Source: CBDBBY01 sp965203215 (GTDB taxonomy: Bacteria > Pseudomonadota > Alphaproteobacteria > Rhodobacterales > Rhodobacteraceae). From it: 64,000 nt of DNA. The notes under the pieces were generated by a model. That model was not told where the DNA came from, did not search any database, and saw only the letters and a program-made list of their open reading frames with translations. The stretch spans positions 2,976,001 to 3,040,000 of the forward strand of contig CBDBBY010000001.1 of the NCBI GenBank assembly GCA_965203215.1, read 5' to 3'. Made by a program: the position numbers and the translations under genes. Shown in pieces: positions 20,071-28,850 of this stretch. Positions within the stretch are counted from its first letter, which is position 1; every line of letters begins with the position of its first letter.

Positions 20071-20913
20071 ATGGAAGCTCTGGACAAAAAGATCGAGGAA
20101 ATGCTTTCCGAGATGGAAATTCGGGTCGAGGCCATGCACGAGCATGCAAGCACGGCTGCGAACTTGAAGGAAGACGTCGCGAGTCTGCGGGACGGGGTGC
20201 GGACCGTTGCAGCGACGGCAAACGATACTTGCCAAGCATTGTCTGACGCTCTGAAAGGATTCGTCGAAACGCACAATGCGGCGCTGTCGCGCGACAGCGG
20301 CGCCTTTGGAGAAGCCGCCGGGAAGGCGGGCGCGTCACTTGAAGCCGCATCGGACCGCGCAAGCGCGGCAGCCGAGGCATTCGAAAAGAATGCGAATTCC
20401 CTGGTTGAAGCGTTGGAAACCAAGACCTCCGAACTGGCTGAGCGCGCAGCGGCACAGGAGGCAAATTCGAGAGCCCAAATCGAGAGCGCAGCGGCTCGCG
20501 CATCGCAGGCGATGAAGGACGCGACTGAGGCGATGCAGACAAGAGCTGAAGCCCTCATTTCGGCATCACAAAAAAACGTTGAGACGGTTGAAGAACTCAA
20601 GCTGATCGCGCGAGAACTGAAGCAAGTGCAAGAAACTGGATTGAAGAACTTGGAATCGGCGCTGGACGAAAGGATCCACGCGACACTCGAAGAAAAGACT
20701 GCGGAGCAACGGGACATGATTGCTCGGAAATTGGAGCAGCAGCTGAATGACTTCGAAACGAAATCTGGTGCTGGACTCGATAAGCAGTTGAAGAAAATGA
20801 CTCGGGAAACAGAATCATCTATCCAAAAAACGGTGAGTTGGGCCACATTCGCCGCTCTAGCCGCATCAGCAGGGTTTGTGGTGAGCTTGTGGGGGCATTT
20901 TATCGGCCAGTAG
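20071..20913 (+). CDS. Membrane-anchored coiled-coil protein
   Basis: 280 residues from ATG 20071 behind GGAGG. Almost the whole protein is alanine/glutamate-rich heptad-like coiled coil (for example NSLVEALETKTSELAERAAA). The C-terminal 30 residues form one membrane helix (WATFAALAASAGFVVSLWGHFI). There is no signal peptide, so it is likely a tail-anchored inner-membrane protein facing the cytoplasm. It sits 35 bases after the RecQ-like gene, so it is probably cotranscribed and may tether that complex to the membrane. Confidence 0.75.
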   Translation: MEALDKKIEEMLSEMEIRVEAMHEHASTAANLKEDVASLRDGVRTVAATANDTCQALSDALKGFVETHNAALSRDSGAFGEAAGKAGASLEAASDRASAAAEAFEKNANSLVEALETKTSELAERAAAQEANSRAQIESAAARASQAMKDATEAMQTRAEALISASQKNVETVEELKLIARELKQVQETGLKNLESALDERIHATLEEKTAEQRDMIARKLEQQLNDFETKSGAGLDKQLKKMTRETESSIQKTVSWATFAALAASAGFVVSLWGHFIGQ

Positions 20914-21492
20914 GTCTAGCCGACATCACCATTATCGTCCAATTTGGTGCAGAAGAGAATTCCCGCATTGTCTTCGCAGGGCGTCATAATTGGCACCAAT
21001 CGCAAGCTGTGCGGACAGCATTCCAACTGAACTTTACGTCATAGAATCAACAATTTTCTTTTGACATGAAGGCAATTCGCGGATTCCTGCCCGGCAGACG
21101 CTGGGAACATTTCTGCTGGAAAGATGCCTTGGAGCTTGAAGGTCATTTTCTGTCCGGGCACCGAGGCCGCAACCACCGTGAAGCTTCCATCGTCGCCGAG
21201 GGAGACATCGTTCTTTGCGAGGATTGAGATATCAGCAACCAAGGCATGGAGTCTGTGAACTGCCATCCGCCCTTCGCGCGCTTGCGCCTTGCCAGCTAAG
21301 GCATTTAGGCCGTTTGGCGCGATAATTTCTGGACACGTACGAAACGTGCCACGTATTTTTGGAACGATGAGGGCGGAAATAGACAGCAGTACTTTCGTGA
21401 AGCTTCACGGCGACTAGAAGCAGATTGCGTTCGAGGTCATAAACCACGCGAAGAGAAAAATAATTTAGACGTGCCGACGTAAGGAGAATTAG
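20914..21492. other. Intergenic region, possible small antisense ORF
   Basis: The only candidate is a 75-codon frame at 21039-21266 on the minus strand (AAGG before its ATG; contains SLGDDGSFTVVAASVPGQ), which may be a small or remnant gene. Otherwise nothing supported. The DprA ribosome binding site AAGGAG is at 21481-21486. Confidence 0.3.
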
Positions 21493-22461
21493 GTGACATT
21501 GCAGAATAAAATATGTATAAATGACGAACAGATAGAGGGAACAAATGAAATGGAACTACCGCTGTTGTCGGAAAGCATGGATATCGAAGACCACGCAGTC
21601 TCACCATTCCGCGAGATGGGTGCCTACGAAGCGTTATGGTTAGATCCAAAGACTACATTCAAGTCGCTATCGCAGAAGTTTGCGCAACACCCGGGTAGCC
21701 TGCCATCTTGCTTCGTGGGCCGAAAAGAGGCGCATGAATGCGCGGAATTCGTGAAACAGCGGTTTGAGGAAGCGAAGATCGGGCGATTCGGCGTGCGCGC
21801 CTACGGCGCAGGCGAGTATCCCGAGAAGCTGCGCGATGCCGCCTACCCTATAGAACTGCTCTACTATCAGGGATGGTCGGACTTGGTAAATTCGCGTTCT
21901 GTTGCCGTTGTAGGGACTCGGAATCCGTCAAGCGCCGGGCTTGCACGCACCGAACGGCTCACGCGTGTGCTGGTGGCAAACGACTTCACCGTTGTGTCGG
22001 GGCTCGCCGCTGGTGTTGATCGAATGGCCCACAAGACTGCCATCGAAGAGAATGGTCGAACGATCGCGGTTATCGGCACTCCTCTTTCGCATGCGTACCC
22101 GAAGGAGAACGAGGCGCTCCAGCGTCATATCGCAGAGCATTTCCTGCTCGTCAGCCAAGTACCGTTGAAACGGTATGAATCACAAGATTACCGCCGCAAT
22201 CGTTTTTTCTTTCCTGAACGCAACGTCACGATGTCGGCGCTAACCGAAGCGACTGTCATCGTGGAGGCGGGCGAAAAGTCCGGGACGTTGATCCAAGCGC
22301 GCGCAGCCCTCCAACAAGGGCGAAAGCTATTCATCCCCGATTGCTGCTTTCGCGATCCACGACTGACTTGGCCAAGCCGGTTCGCCCAGAAAGGCGCAAT
22401 CCGAGTCAGAGATAATGATGATCTCCGCCAACATCTTTCCTCGACGCCCTACAATGATTGA
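21493..22461 (+). CDS. DprA/Smf-family DNA-processing protein
   Basis: 322 residues from GTG 21493 with AAGGAG six bases upstream. The Rossmann-like DprA fold is clear: VVGTRNPSSAGLARTERLTR near residue 140, SGLAAGVDRMAHKTAIE, AVIGTPLSHAYPKENEALQR, ATVIVEAGEKSGTLIQAR. It lacks the C-terminal winged helix of housekeeping DprA. It is closely similar over almost its whole length to the last 300 residues of the NERD-kinase-DprA fusion (shared FREMGAYE/FQEMGAYE opening, KRYESQDYR, FPER), so the two are paralogues in one cluster. Housekeeping DprA protects incoming single-stranded DNA and loads RecA; stand-alone DprA relatives occur in phage defence (for example ShosA). Here a partner role to the fusion is inferred. 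Confidence 0.85.
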   Translation: MTLQNKICINDEQIEGTNEMELPLLSESMDIEDHAVSPFREMGAYEALWLDPKTTFKSLSQKFAQHPGSLPSCFVGRKEAHECAEFVKQRFEEAKIGRFGVRAYGAGEYPEKLRDAAYPIELLYYQGWSDLVNSRSVAVVGTRNPSSAGLARTERLTRVLVANDFTVVSGLAAGVDRMAHKTAIEENGRTIAVIGTPLSHAYPKENEALQRHIAEHFLLVSQVPLKRYESQDYRRNRFFFPERNVTMSALTEATVIVEAGEKSGTLIQARAALQQGRKLFIPDCCFRDPRLTWPSRFAQKGAIRVRDNDDLRQHLSSTPYND

Positions 22462-22607
22462 AGATCTGATCCGGCGGGATCATTAGAGCGTGCCCGTATC
22501 AAGTTAAAACAGCAGCATGTTTGTGCAACTGCCTCGTAAACGCCGAGTAAGCGTCAACCTGAGCCGGACACGCTCAAATCATTGCGAATCCTTCTCAAAC
22601 GAGCTGT

Positions 22608-23057
22608 TTAGCCTTTACTCCTCAATGACCTTAAGGGTAGCCAGCGTTCATCACTGGGTCGCTTGACCCACCAGTATTTCCAGCCATCCAGATACGTTTG
22701 CGTGTTCTTTTTGGTTCTCGCGGAGCCTCCAGCTGCTGCTGACGGGCTCTTGTACTTCTTTCCGTCGACAACCCACGACGCTTTCTCAATCAAGCCAAAG
22801 TGTCGCCGACCACAATATTCCATCCGCACCTGGGTGCCCGTAGGAAGTGTAACGCCTTTACCATTCCACGAACCGTTCATTGATGGATGCTTCTCGCCCA
22901 CGTGGCCGTCTGCCTGTTCTTTCGACTGATTCAGTCCAAGCAGGCGTCTAAGAACTGTGTTGGGAGTCTCGGCGTAACTCCGCCGTTCCATCTCGATACG
23001 CTTATGAACATCAAAGTCGATTTCGATGCTGCGCATTTGGTTTTCGATGCCGTACAT
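22608..23057 (-). CDS. RAMA-domain protein with SeqA-like N-terminus
   Basis: 149 residues; an in-frame ATG at 23036 is an alternative start. The N-terminal 40 residues (IEIDFDVHKRIEMERRSYAE, then NTVLRRLLGL) resemble the short dimerising N-terminus of SeqA-like and ribbon-helix-helix proteins. The C-terminal 75 residues (GTQVRMEYCGRRHFGLIEKA, KKYKSPSAAA, WKYWWVKR) fit the RAMA domain, which is found with restriction enzymes and methylases and is thought to read modified DNA. It converges on the dprA gene. A DNA-modification reader in this cluster would help tell foreign from self DNA. Confidence 0.6.
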   Translation of the reverse strand: MYGIENQMRSIEIDFDVHKRIEMERRSYAETPNTVLRRLLGLNQSKEQADGHVGEKHPSMNGSWNGKGVTLPTGTQVRMEYCGRRHFGLIEKASWVVDGKKYKSPSAAAGGSARTKKNTQTYLDGWKYWWVKRPSDERWLPLRSLRSKG

Positions 23058-23189
23058 TTGATCATTGCCTTTCTTGTAGTTTCATTTTTGGGATTCACTA
23101 TCATAGTTTTTTAAGGCTTTCAAGTGAAAAAAATCTTAAAAATTTATTTGTCTGTTGAGACCCAAAATATCGAAATTTGCTAGAAGCGC

Positions 23190-23576
23190 GAAAATTTGCT
23201 CCTGTTGCAGAGCTTGACGGAAGCTTGCGACCTCCCGGCACTGAGTGCTTTGACCCACCACTTGGACCGATGCTTGGAGTATCTGTCCATCCGATACGCC
23301 CAACGGCTCGCCGAAGCCGGAAGCGACATGTCGGTTGGAAGCGTCGTAGACAGCTACGACAAAGCATTGGCCGAAACCGTCATCGGATTGTTCAAAACCG
23401 AGGTCGTCAAACATCTCGGCCCGTGGAAGACCAAAGGTCAGCTCGAATAGGAGACCATGAAACGGGTGCATTGGTACGACAAGGATCGACTGCACGGGGC
23501 GATTCGATACCAAACGCCGAAGGAAAGAGAGAACGCATTCCGCCATCAAAACAACGAACTTGAAAAAGCAGCCTGA
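23190..23576 (+). pseudogene. IS3-family OrfB transposase, C-terminal remnant
   Basis: The frame reads SVGSVVDSYDKALAETVIGL then FKTEVV and GPWKT, matching the DDE region of IS3 OrfB (usual SVGDSYDNALAE), then an in-frame TAG at 23448-23450, then HWYDKDRLHGAIRYQTP and a natural-looking end. The N-terminal two thirds are missing. The IS end probably lies near 23620, immediately before the vWA gene, so this insertion may have replaced that gene's upstream region. Confidence 0.8.
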
Positions 23577-23731
23577 ACGTTGAACAAAACACTCTCCGGA
23601 AAACCCGGGGCGATTCAATCTACTTGTCGTTGACAATCAATAAAGTGGAAGAACAAGTTTGCAGTCCCAATCACGTTGTAGCATTGTCCTTCCGAGAAGT
23701 TGGATTCAACAATTTGGAGTGGCCGCAAGCT

Positions 23732-24409
23732 ATGGATGATTTTGAGCAACAACCCTTTAGCGATGTGGAATTCGCTGAAAATCCCGAGCAAAGATGCCCC
23801 GTGATCCTGTTGCTGGATACGTCATATTCGATGACGGGTGCACCGATCTCCGAACTGAATGAAGGTCTGGAAACGCTCCGCGAAGAGCTTCTGAATGACT
23901 CGCTGGCCTCAAAACGCGTCGAGCTTGCGCTGGTCACTTTTGGCCCCGTAGAAGTCAAATCTGAATTCGCTGCGGTGGACCATTTCTACCCTGGGACGCT
24001 TGAGGCAGACGGCACGACCCCTATGGGCGAGGCGATTGTAACCGGATTGGAAATGTTGCGGTTGCGCAAGGATCGCTACCGCCAAATAGGCGTGAAATAC
24101 TACCGTCCGTGGGTGTTTTTGATTACGGACGGCGCTCCAACCGATAGTTGGGATGAAGCCAAAAGCCGTGTTCACGAAGGCGAAGAGAGAAAAGAGTTTT
24201 TGTTTTATGCAGTCGGCGTCGAGCAAGCCGACATGGCAGTGCTTGGTCAAATTGCCACGCGCAAACCTTTGAAACTCAAGGGGTTGGCATTCAAGCTGCT
24301 TTTCCAGTGGCTATCAAATTCTTTGAGCGCTGTATCGCAATCCAATCCTGAAGATGCTGTTCCGCTCGAAAATCCGACCGCCCCGGATGGTTGGGCTGTA
24401 GCAGGGTGA
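23732..24409 (+). CDS. TerY-type vWA domain protein
   Basis: 225 residues if started at ATG 23732, which gives the usual family opening (MDDFEQQPF then FAENPEQRCPV); a longer frame reaches back to 23624 inside the IS scar. The MIDAS metal site is complete: DTSYSM near residue 30, GTTPMGEA, and ITDGAPTD. It is the first gene of a three-gene operon with a PP2C phosphatase and a kinase, the TerY-P triad of Anantharaman, Iyer and Aravind, seen in tellurite/stress and proposed antiviral systems. vWA proteins usually nucleate metal-dependent protein complexes. Confidence 0.85.
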   Translation: MDDFEQQPFSDVEFAENPEQRCPVILLLDTSYSMTGAPISELNEGLETLREELLNDSLASKRVELALVTFGPVEVKSEFAAVDHFYPGTLEADGTTPMGEAIVTGLEMLRLRKDRYRQIGVKYYRPWVFLITDGAPTDSWDEAKSRVHEGEERKEFLFYAVGVEQADMAVLGQIATRKPLKLKGLAFKLLFQWLSNSLSAVSQSNPEDAVPLENPTAPDGWAVAG

Positions 24410-24413
24410 CTGA

Positions 24414-25160
24414 GTGGCGTGGCGGTGGGCGGCTGCTTCCGTAATAGGCACTTCGCACATTAGAAGTGGCGATGGGCTTCAAGACGCTTGGGCCGTTACG
24501 GATTTAGGCGACAATTGTATATTGGCGGTTGTTTCGGATGGCGCGGGAAGCGCTGAATTCGGCGCTTATGGGGCGCGGCTTACCTGTCGATTCCTTACCT
24601 TTCGATTTCGTGAGCAAATGCGCAAGAATCTAGGATTGCCGACTGGTGAATTGCTTGACGATTGGGTGCGTGAACTACGGAATCAAATTGCAAAAATAGC
24701 TGACCGATTCGAAAGCACGCCCCGACAATTTGCATCGACTTTGGCCGCCATCCTTGTATCGCCAGACGAGATGTTGACGTTGCAAGTGGGCGATAGTGCT
24801 GTTGTCGGAAGGAATGATGGAGAATGGGAAGCGCTCTGTTGGCCCGAGAACGGCGAGTATGCTTCCAGCACCTACTTTGTGACCGACGACCCACAGCCAA
24901 GGCTCAACGTCGACCGCCCTTCACGTGCGTATGATGCGTTCGCGTTGTTCTCCGACGGTGTTGGCGATCTGGCATTGCTAAGTCTAGAACGGGCCGCGCA
25001 TTCCGGTTTTTTCGACCCGATGATGCGTCCAGTTGATGCCGCATCGGATCAAGGACGCCTAGCTGAGCTATCGATCAAGCTAGGCGCATACCTTGCCAGT
25101 CCAAAAGTTTGCGAACGCACCGACGACGACAAAACGCTGATACTCATTTCAAGAAGGTGA
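24414..25160 (+). CDS. PP2C-type protein phosphatase of the TerY-P triad
   Basis: 248 residues, GTG start four bases after the vWA stop. PP2C landmarks: GTSHIRSGDGLQDAW at the start, VVSDGAGSAEFGAYGA near 40-55 (metal-binding aspartate), LQVGDSAV, FSDGVGDLAL, and TDDDKT near the end. It should dephosphorylate serine/threonine residues, presumably reversing the kinase encoded next; its stop overlaps or abuts that gene's start. Confidence 0.85.
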   Translation: MAWRWAAASVIGTSHIRSGDGLQDAWAVTDLGDNCILAVVSDGAGSAEFGAYGARLTCRFLTFRFREQMRKNLGLPTGELLDDWVRELRNQIAKIADRFESTPRQFASTLAAILVSPDEMLTLQVGDSAVVGRNDGEWEALCWPENGEYASSTYFVTDDPQPRLNVDRPSRAYDAFALFSDGVGDLALLSLERAAHSGFFDPMMRPVDAASDQGRLAELSIKLGAYLASPKVCERTDDDKTLILISRR

Positions 25161-25162
25161 GC

Positions 25163-27409
25163 GTGCAAGAAATCGTCATCGGAAAGGATCGAGTTTCGTT
25201 AGCCGGGCTGATTGGCAAGGGCGGCGAAGGCGAGGTCTACGCGATCAAGGAGCGCTCCGGGCAGGCAGCAAAAATCTATAGTACCAATTTGCGAACAAAG
25301 CGCGAAGACAAGGTGCGCGCGATGGTGAGCAAACGCCTTTCTGCCAAGACGAACCTTGTTGCTTATCCTAACGAGATCGTCACTGACCTGCGAGGCAACT
25401 TCTTGGGTTTCGTCATGCCGCTCGTGTCTGGCTATCACCCTCTTCATGAGCTTTACAATCCGAAGTCCCGGCGGCGGCAATTCCCGCGAGCGGATTACCG
25501 TTTTCTTGTCCGCGCTGCGCAGAATGTTGCCCGCGCCGTAGGCAAGGTGCATCAGGCCGAATGCGTTATCGGCGATTTGAACCATTCCGGCGTGCTTGTG
25601 GCACAAAACGCGACTGTTGCCCTAATCGATGCCGATAGCTTCCAGTTCAGTTCGGATGGCAAGTTCTATCCCTGCGAAGTAGGTGTCCGAGACTATACGC
25701 CGCCCGAAATACAAGGAAAGAGCCTTGCATCCGTTCAGCGAATTACAGAGCACGACAACTTTGGTCTCGCCGTGGCAATTTTTCATCTTCTGTTCATGGG
25801 TCACCACCCATATGCCGGACGCAACGAGGGCTCGGATATTTCTCTAGGCGAAGCGATTGCCCAGAACCGCTTCGCGTTCTCGCTCACTCGTCAATCTAAA
25901 ACGCGAACGCTTCCGCCGGACGGGGCATTGACGCTGGATCTGTTCCCAGATGCTATAATTCATTCCTTTGAAGCAGCATTTGGCCTGAAGCCGGAGATAC
26001 GTCCACGGGCACGGGATTGGATTCACGCTCTAAATGAGCTCGCTCGCACCTTGAAACGGTGCACTTATGCCCAGACGCACTTCTATCCAAGCACCGTCCG
26101 GAGTTGTGTTTGGTGCAAGTTGGCATGGCAACGCGGTGTTCAGATGTTCCCGGCCAAGTCGGAAGCTATCCCTGACATTCCGACCGATACGCTCGGCACG
26201 GAACAGGCTATCCAAGAGATATTGGCATTTCGTTTTCCCTCGGCCGCCCACATACTACCATCGACAGCAATGCCGACCGGAGCCAGCAGCGCACTTCACA
26301 GGGCGCAGGCAGACAAGCGTAGGCGTACGTTCTTGTCATTGCTGAAGATGGGCGTCGGCGTTTTGATGATGGTTGGCGCTTCTGCTGCCGTTATCGGCAT
26401 TGTTGAACCTACCCCGGCTTGGCGCAATATGGGTGGCTTTCTCGCAGTGGTCGGGGTGACCAGCAATATTGTTGGGATCATTTTGATCCTTATGGGATGG
26501 CACAACTTAGCGGACCAAACAATTGAAACCGGCCCATTCCTGCAGGCATTCAAAGATGCCGATGAACAGGTGCAGCGGGAGTTGGATGAATTCGTACGAC
26601 GCAATGACTTGACCGAGGCAATAAAAGTACGCGGCGACGCGGATGCTGCCATCACGGCATACAAGGACCAAGATCGTGCTTTGGACAATGAACTAAGGGT
26701 TTTGGAGTCCAACCGAGAGGTTCGCCGGCGCCAAATCTACCTCGACCGTTTTTCAATCCGCCGTGCTAACATTTCGGGCATCGGAACGGCCGAAATCAAT
26801 GAACTGAATTCGTACGGAATTGAAACCGCTGCAGATATTGATAGGCCCGCGTTGCACAAGGTGCCTGGCTTGGACAACGACATGAAAAGTCAGTTGCTGG
26901 ATTGGCGCCGCAGGCGTGAGTCACGCTTCAGGTACGACCCGACGCCAAACGCTCAGGACGTTGCCGACGAACGAGCACTGAGGAGTCAATTCGCAGCTGA
27001 GAAAGCCAAACTGGAATCCGCAATCCGCAATGGACTGGGTGCCTTGCGAAACGCCCGTGCCAGTCTTGACGCGCTGCCGGCAAGAGCTCGGGGTAATGCG
27101 GCGCTAAATCGCGCACTCGAATTCCGCGCGCAGGCTGCGCGGGATTTGGAGTTGCTGGGGGTTTCCGTGCCGGCGTCCACGGTGACGATCACTTTCCAAC
27201 CGCCAGCATCGCCCGTACCGCAACATCCGAAAGCCCCACGCGTTGTTACGCCCAAGAAAACTCGATCATCAATGAAAAGTTATAGCTCGCCGAATTGTCC
27301 GAGGTGTGGGTCGCAGATGGTCAGGCGCACCGCGAGGCGTGGAAGAAATCCTGGCAGCCAATTTTGGGGCTGTTCTCGATTCCCGAGATGTCGTGGAACA
27401 CGCAACTGA
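25163..27409 (+). CDS. TerY-P membrane protein kinase with HhH and topoisomerase-type zinc ribbon
   Basis: About 748 residues; GTG 25163 has AAGG at a good distance, GTG 25157 overlapping the phosphatase stop is the alternative. Kinase domain 1-310: IGKGGEGEVY, AAKIY lysine, catalytic loop VIGDLNHSGVL, metal site LIDADSFQ replacing DFG, as in this kinase subfamily. Two hydrophobic segments near 395-450 (MGVGVLMMVGASAAVIGI and FLAVVGVTSNIVGIILILMG) suggest membrane insertion. A helix-hairpin-helix pair lies near 545-590 (GIGTAEINELNSYG) and a C-terminal four-cysteine zinc ribbon NCPRCGSQM/FWGCSRFPRC resembles that of topoisomerase I. The DNA-binding modules imply that the kinase senses or is tethered to DNA. 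Confidence 0.8.
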   Translation: MQEIVIGKDRVSLAGLIGKGGEGEVYAIKERSGQAAKIYSTNLRTKREDKVRAMVSKRLSAKTNLVAYPNEIVTDLRGNFLGFVMPLVSGYHPLHELYNPKSRRRQFPRADYRFLVRAAQNVARAVGKVHQAECVIGDLNHSGVLVAQNATVALIDADSFQFSSDGKFYPCEVGVRDYTPPEIQGKSLASVQRITEHDNFGLAVAIFHLLFMGHHPYAGRNEGSDISLGEAIAQNRFAFSLTRQSKTRTLPPDGALTLDLFPDAIIHSFEAAFGLKPEIRPRARDWIHALNELARTLKRCTYAQTHFYPSTVRSCVWCKLAWQRGVQMFPAKSEAIPDIPTDTLGTEQAIQEILAFRFPSAAHILPSTAMPTGASSALHRAQADKRRRTFLSLLKMGVGVLMMVGASAAVIGIVEPTPAWRNMGGFLAVVGVTSNIVGIILILMGWHNLADQTIETGPFLQAFKDADEQVQRELDEFVRRNDLTEAIKVRGDADAAITAYKDQDRALDNELRVLESNREVRRRQIYLDRFSIRRANISGIGTAEINELNSYGIETAADIDRPALHKVPGLDNDMKSQLLDWRRRRESRFRYDPTPNAQDVADERALRSQFAAEKAKLESAIRNGLGALRNARASLDALPARARGNAALNRALEFRAQAARDLELLGVSVPASTVTITFQPPASPVPQHPKAPRVVTPKKTRSSMKSYSSPNCPRCGSQMVRRTARRGRNPGSQFWGCSRFPRCRGTRN

Positions 27410-27729
27410 GCAAAACGGCTTGTTTCCTTGAGTCCGCACGCTCCGCATGTGGATTGATGCGCACTTTGGATTCGTTGCGCGTGTTGCCGATGTCCGCGCA
27501 TGGCGACCCGTTTTTCCGCATAAGCCCGGTCGAGTTTGCCGCAAGTAAATGCGCAACGGGCGGACAATTTATGAGCAAACCCGCATATCTCTGGCTCGGC
27601 CGTGGATGCGTCAAGTTGTGTAATCGAATTATCGCCAAAACCAATGGCATGAATTTATCAGCGAATAAGGTGTTACGAGTATCGCGCTTTGAGCGATATG
27701 TTGCCAACGCGCAACCTCTGTTCAAGGTC
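27410..27729. other. Gene-free stretch
   Basis: Open in the frame of the downstream nuclease but without family resemblance or a ribosome binding site. I see no promoter I can defend. Confidence 0.4.
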
Positions 27730-28653
27730 ATGTGCCTATTGCTCACTGCCTTCTGGCTCTCTGTGTTCCCCGCCACTGCTGAAATCTGGACACCTCCGAA
27801 ATCCGCTGGCGTTTTGTGCGAATGTTCGAGTCACGGGGAGTGGCAGAATTGGAGGTCGGGATGTTTAAACGTCTTGGATTTTGGGCTGTCGAAAAGCTTT
27901 TGGAATAGATCTCCGCCAAGCGGAACCCGCTGGAGTTGTGGCCCAAGGCGGTGGATTTCGAGTGCTTCCGGCCGAATGTGGAAAGGTCTCAGAGTAGCCC
28001 CTGAATTTCGGTGCTCTTCCTACGACCGGGACGACTACCACTATCCTCAATCGGTTGAAGCTGAAATCGTGAAGGGAATCGGCGAAATCTACGGCCCGTA
28101 CACAGGCCGATGCTTCGGCAGGACTCGCGACACGGATATCGAACATATCGTCGCGACGTCCGAAGCCCACGACAGCGGCCTTTGCGCTGCCGACCTCGAC
28201 ACTCGCCGACGGTTCGCAACCGATTTGCTGAACCTTACGCTTGCGGCTCCCGATGTGAACAGAGGCCAGAAATCAGGCAAGGACGCAGCGGAATGGATGC
28301 CGCGCGAAAACGCATGCTGGTTCGCTGACCGCATCGTCGAAGTCCGACGCAAATACAACCTTACTATAAATTTTGCGGAAGTCGCGGCTCTGGAACGCGT
28401 GCTTTTGAATTGCGCTTCAACTGAGATGGTTATTCAAAGCTGTGATTTCAGCGGCGACTCGAGCGCTTCGGAAGGTGCAGAGACCGGAACCGCATCGTCC
28501 GGAACGAACGCATTGGAACGTTGGGACGAGGACGGAAACGGCAGCATTACTTGCGCGGAAGCGCGAGAACATGGAATCGCGCCCGTGGAACGCGGCCATC
28601 TTGCCTACAAGCATATGCGCGACGGGGACGGCGACGCATGGGTCTGCGAATGA
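27730..28653 (+). CDS. Secreted HNH nuclease with excalibur domain, disturbed by an insertion
   Basis: 307 residues from ATG 27730: signal peptide LLLTAFWLSVFPATA then EIWTPPKSAG. From residue 85 the family body begins (KGLRVAPEFRCSSYDRDDY, IYGPYTGRCF) and includes the DIEHIV histidine motif of HNH/DUF1524-type nucleases, LLNLTLAAPDVNR, and the conserved CWFADRIVEVRR. The last 45 residues, DEDGNGSITCAEAREHG and DGDGDAWVCE, form an excalibur calcium-binding motif. Between residues 35 and 82 the sequence does not fit the family and looks like an insertion that kept the frame. If the insertion destroys export or folding the gene is a pseudogene; a product from ATG 27976 would be cytoplasmic. Confidence 0.6.
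   Translation: MCLLLTAFWLSVFPATAEIWTPPKSAGVLCECSSHGEWQNWRSGCLNVLDFGLSKSFWNRSPPSGTRWSCGPRRWISSASGRMWKGLRVAPEFRCSSYDRDDYHYPQSVEAEIVKGIGEIYGPYTGRCFGRTRDTDIEHIVATSEAHDSGLCAADLDTRRRFATDLLNLTLAAPDVNRGQKSGKDAAEWMPRENACWFADRIVEVRRKYNLTINFAEVAALERVLLNCASTEMVIQSCDFSGDSSASEGAETGTASSGTNALERWDEDGNGSITCAEAREHGIAPVERGHLAYKHMRDGDGDAWVCE
27835..27975 (+). mobile_element. Probable IS5-family transposase fragment inside the HNH gene
   Basis: In a frame different from the host gene this reads ISAKRNPLELWPKAVDFECF then RPNVE, which resembles the N-terminus of IS5-type transposases (usual GDPL...VDFE.FRP). It is only about 140 bases long and coincides with the part of the HNH protein that does not fit its family. 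Confidence 0.45.
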
Positions 28654-28655
28654 CA

Positions 28656-28675
28656 AGGTTTCGCCTTGGGTTTTG
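28656..28675 (+). terminator. Weak rho-independent terminator candidate
   Basis: Just after the HNH stop, CAAGG and CCTTG pair around a 5-base loop and are followed by GGTTTT. The stem is short, so this is tentative. Confidence 0.3.
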
Positions 28676-28707
28676 ATCTCTTGCCAAAATCGCTGCCGCA
28701 TATTCGA

Positions 28708-28850
28708 ACCGCGATCAGCAAGCGGCGACAAGGTCATGCCAGAAATTGTACCAGCCTTTGTCCGCTCGGGCTGTTGAATGCGTGTATGCGTTAAGGCGAT
28801 GCAGTAAAATTTAGCTTCACGCCGGGCCGATCTTCCGGCGGGCGGGGGAA
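28708..28850 (-). repeat. Degenerate copy of the smoK-like gene 3' end (left direct repeat)
   Basis: Bases 28710-28735 match 33680-33706 almost exactly (GCGATCAGCAAGCGGCG), and similarity continues to the PPEDRPG/PPEERPG coding stretch near 28840 and 33810. The intact gene is at 33704-34741, so the 5 kb between holds material bounded by direct repeats. The last codons of abiEii lie inside this copy. Confidence 0.7.
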
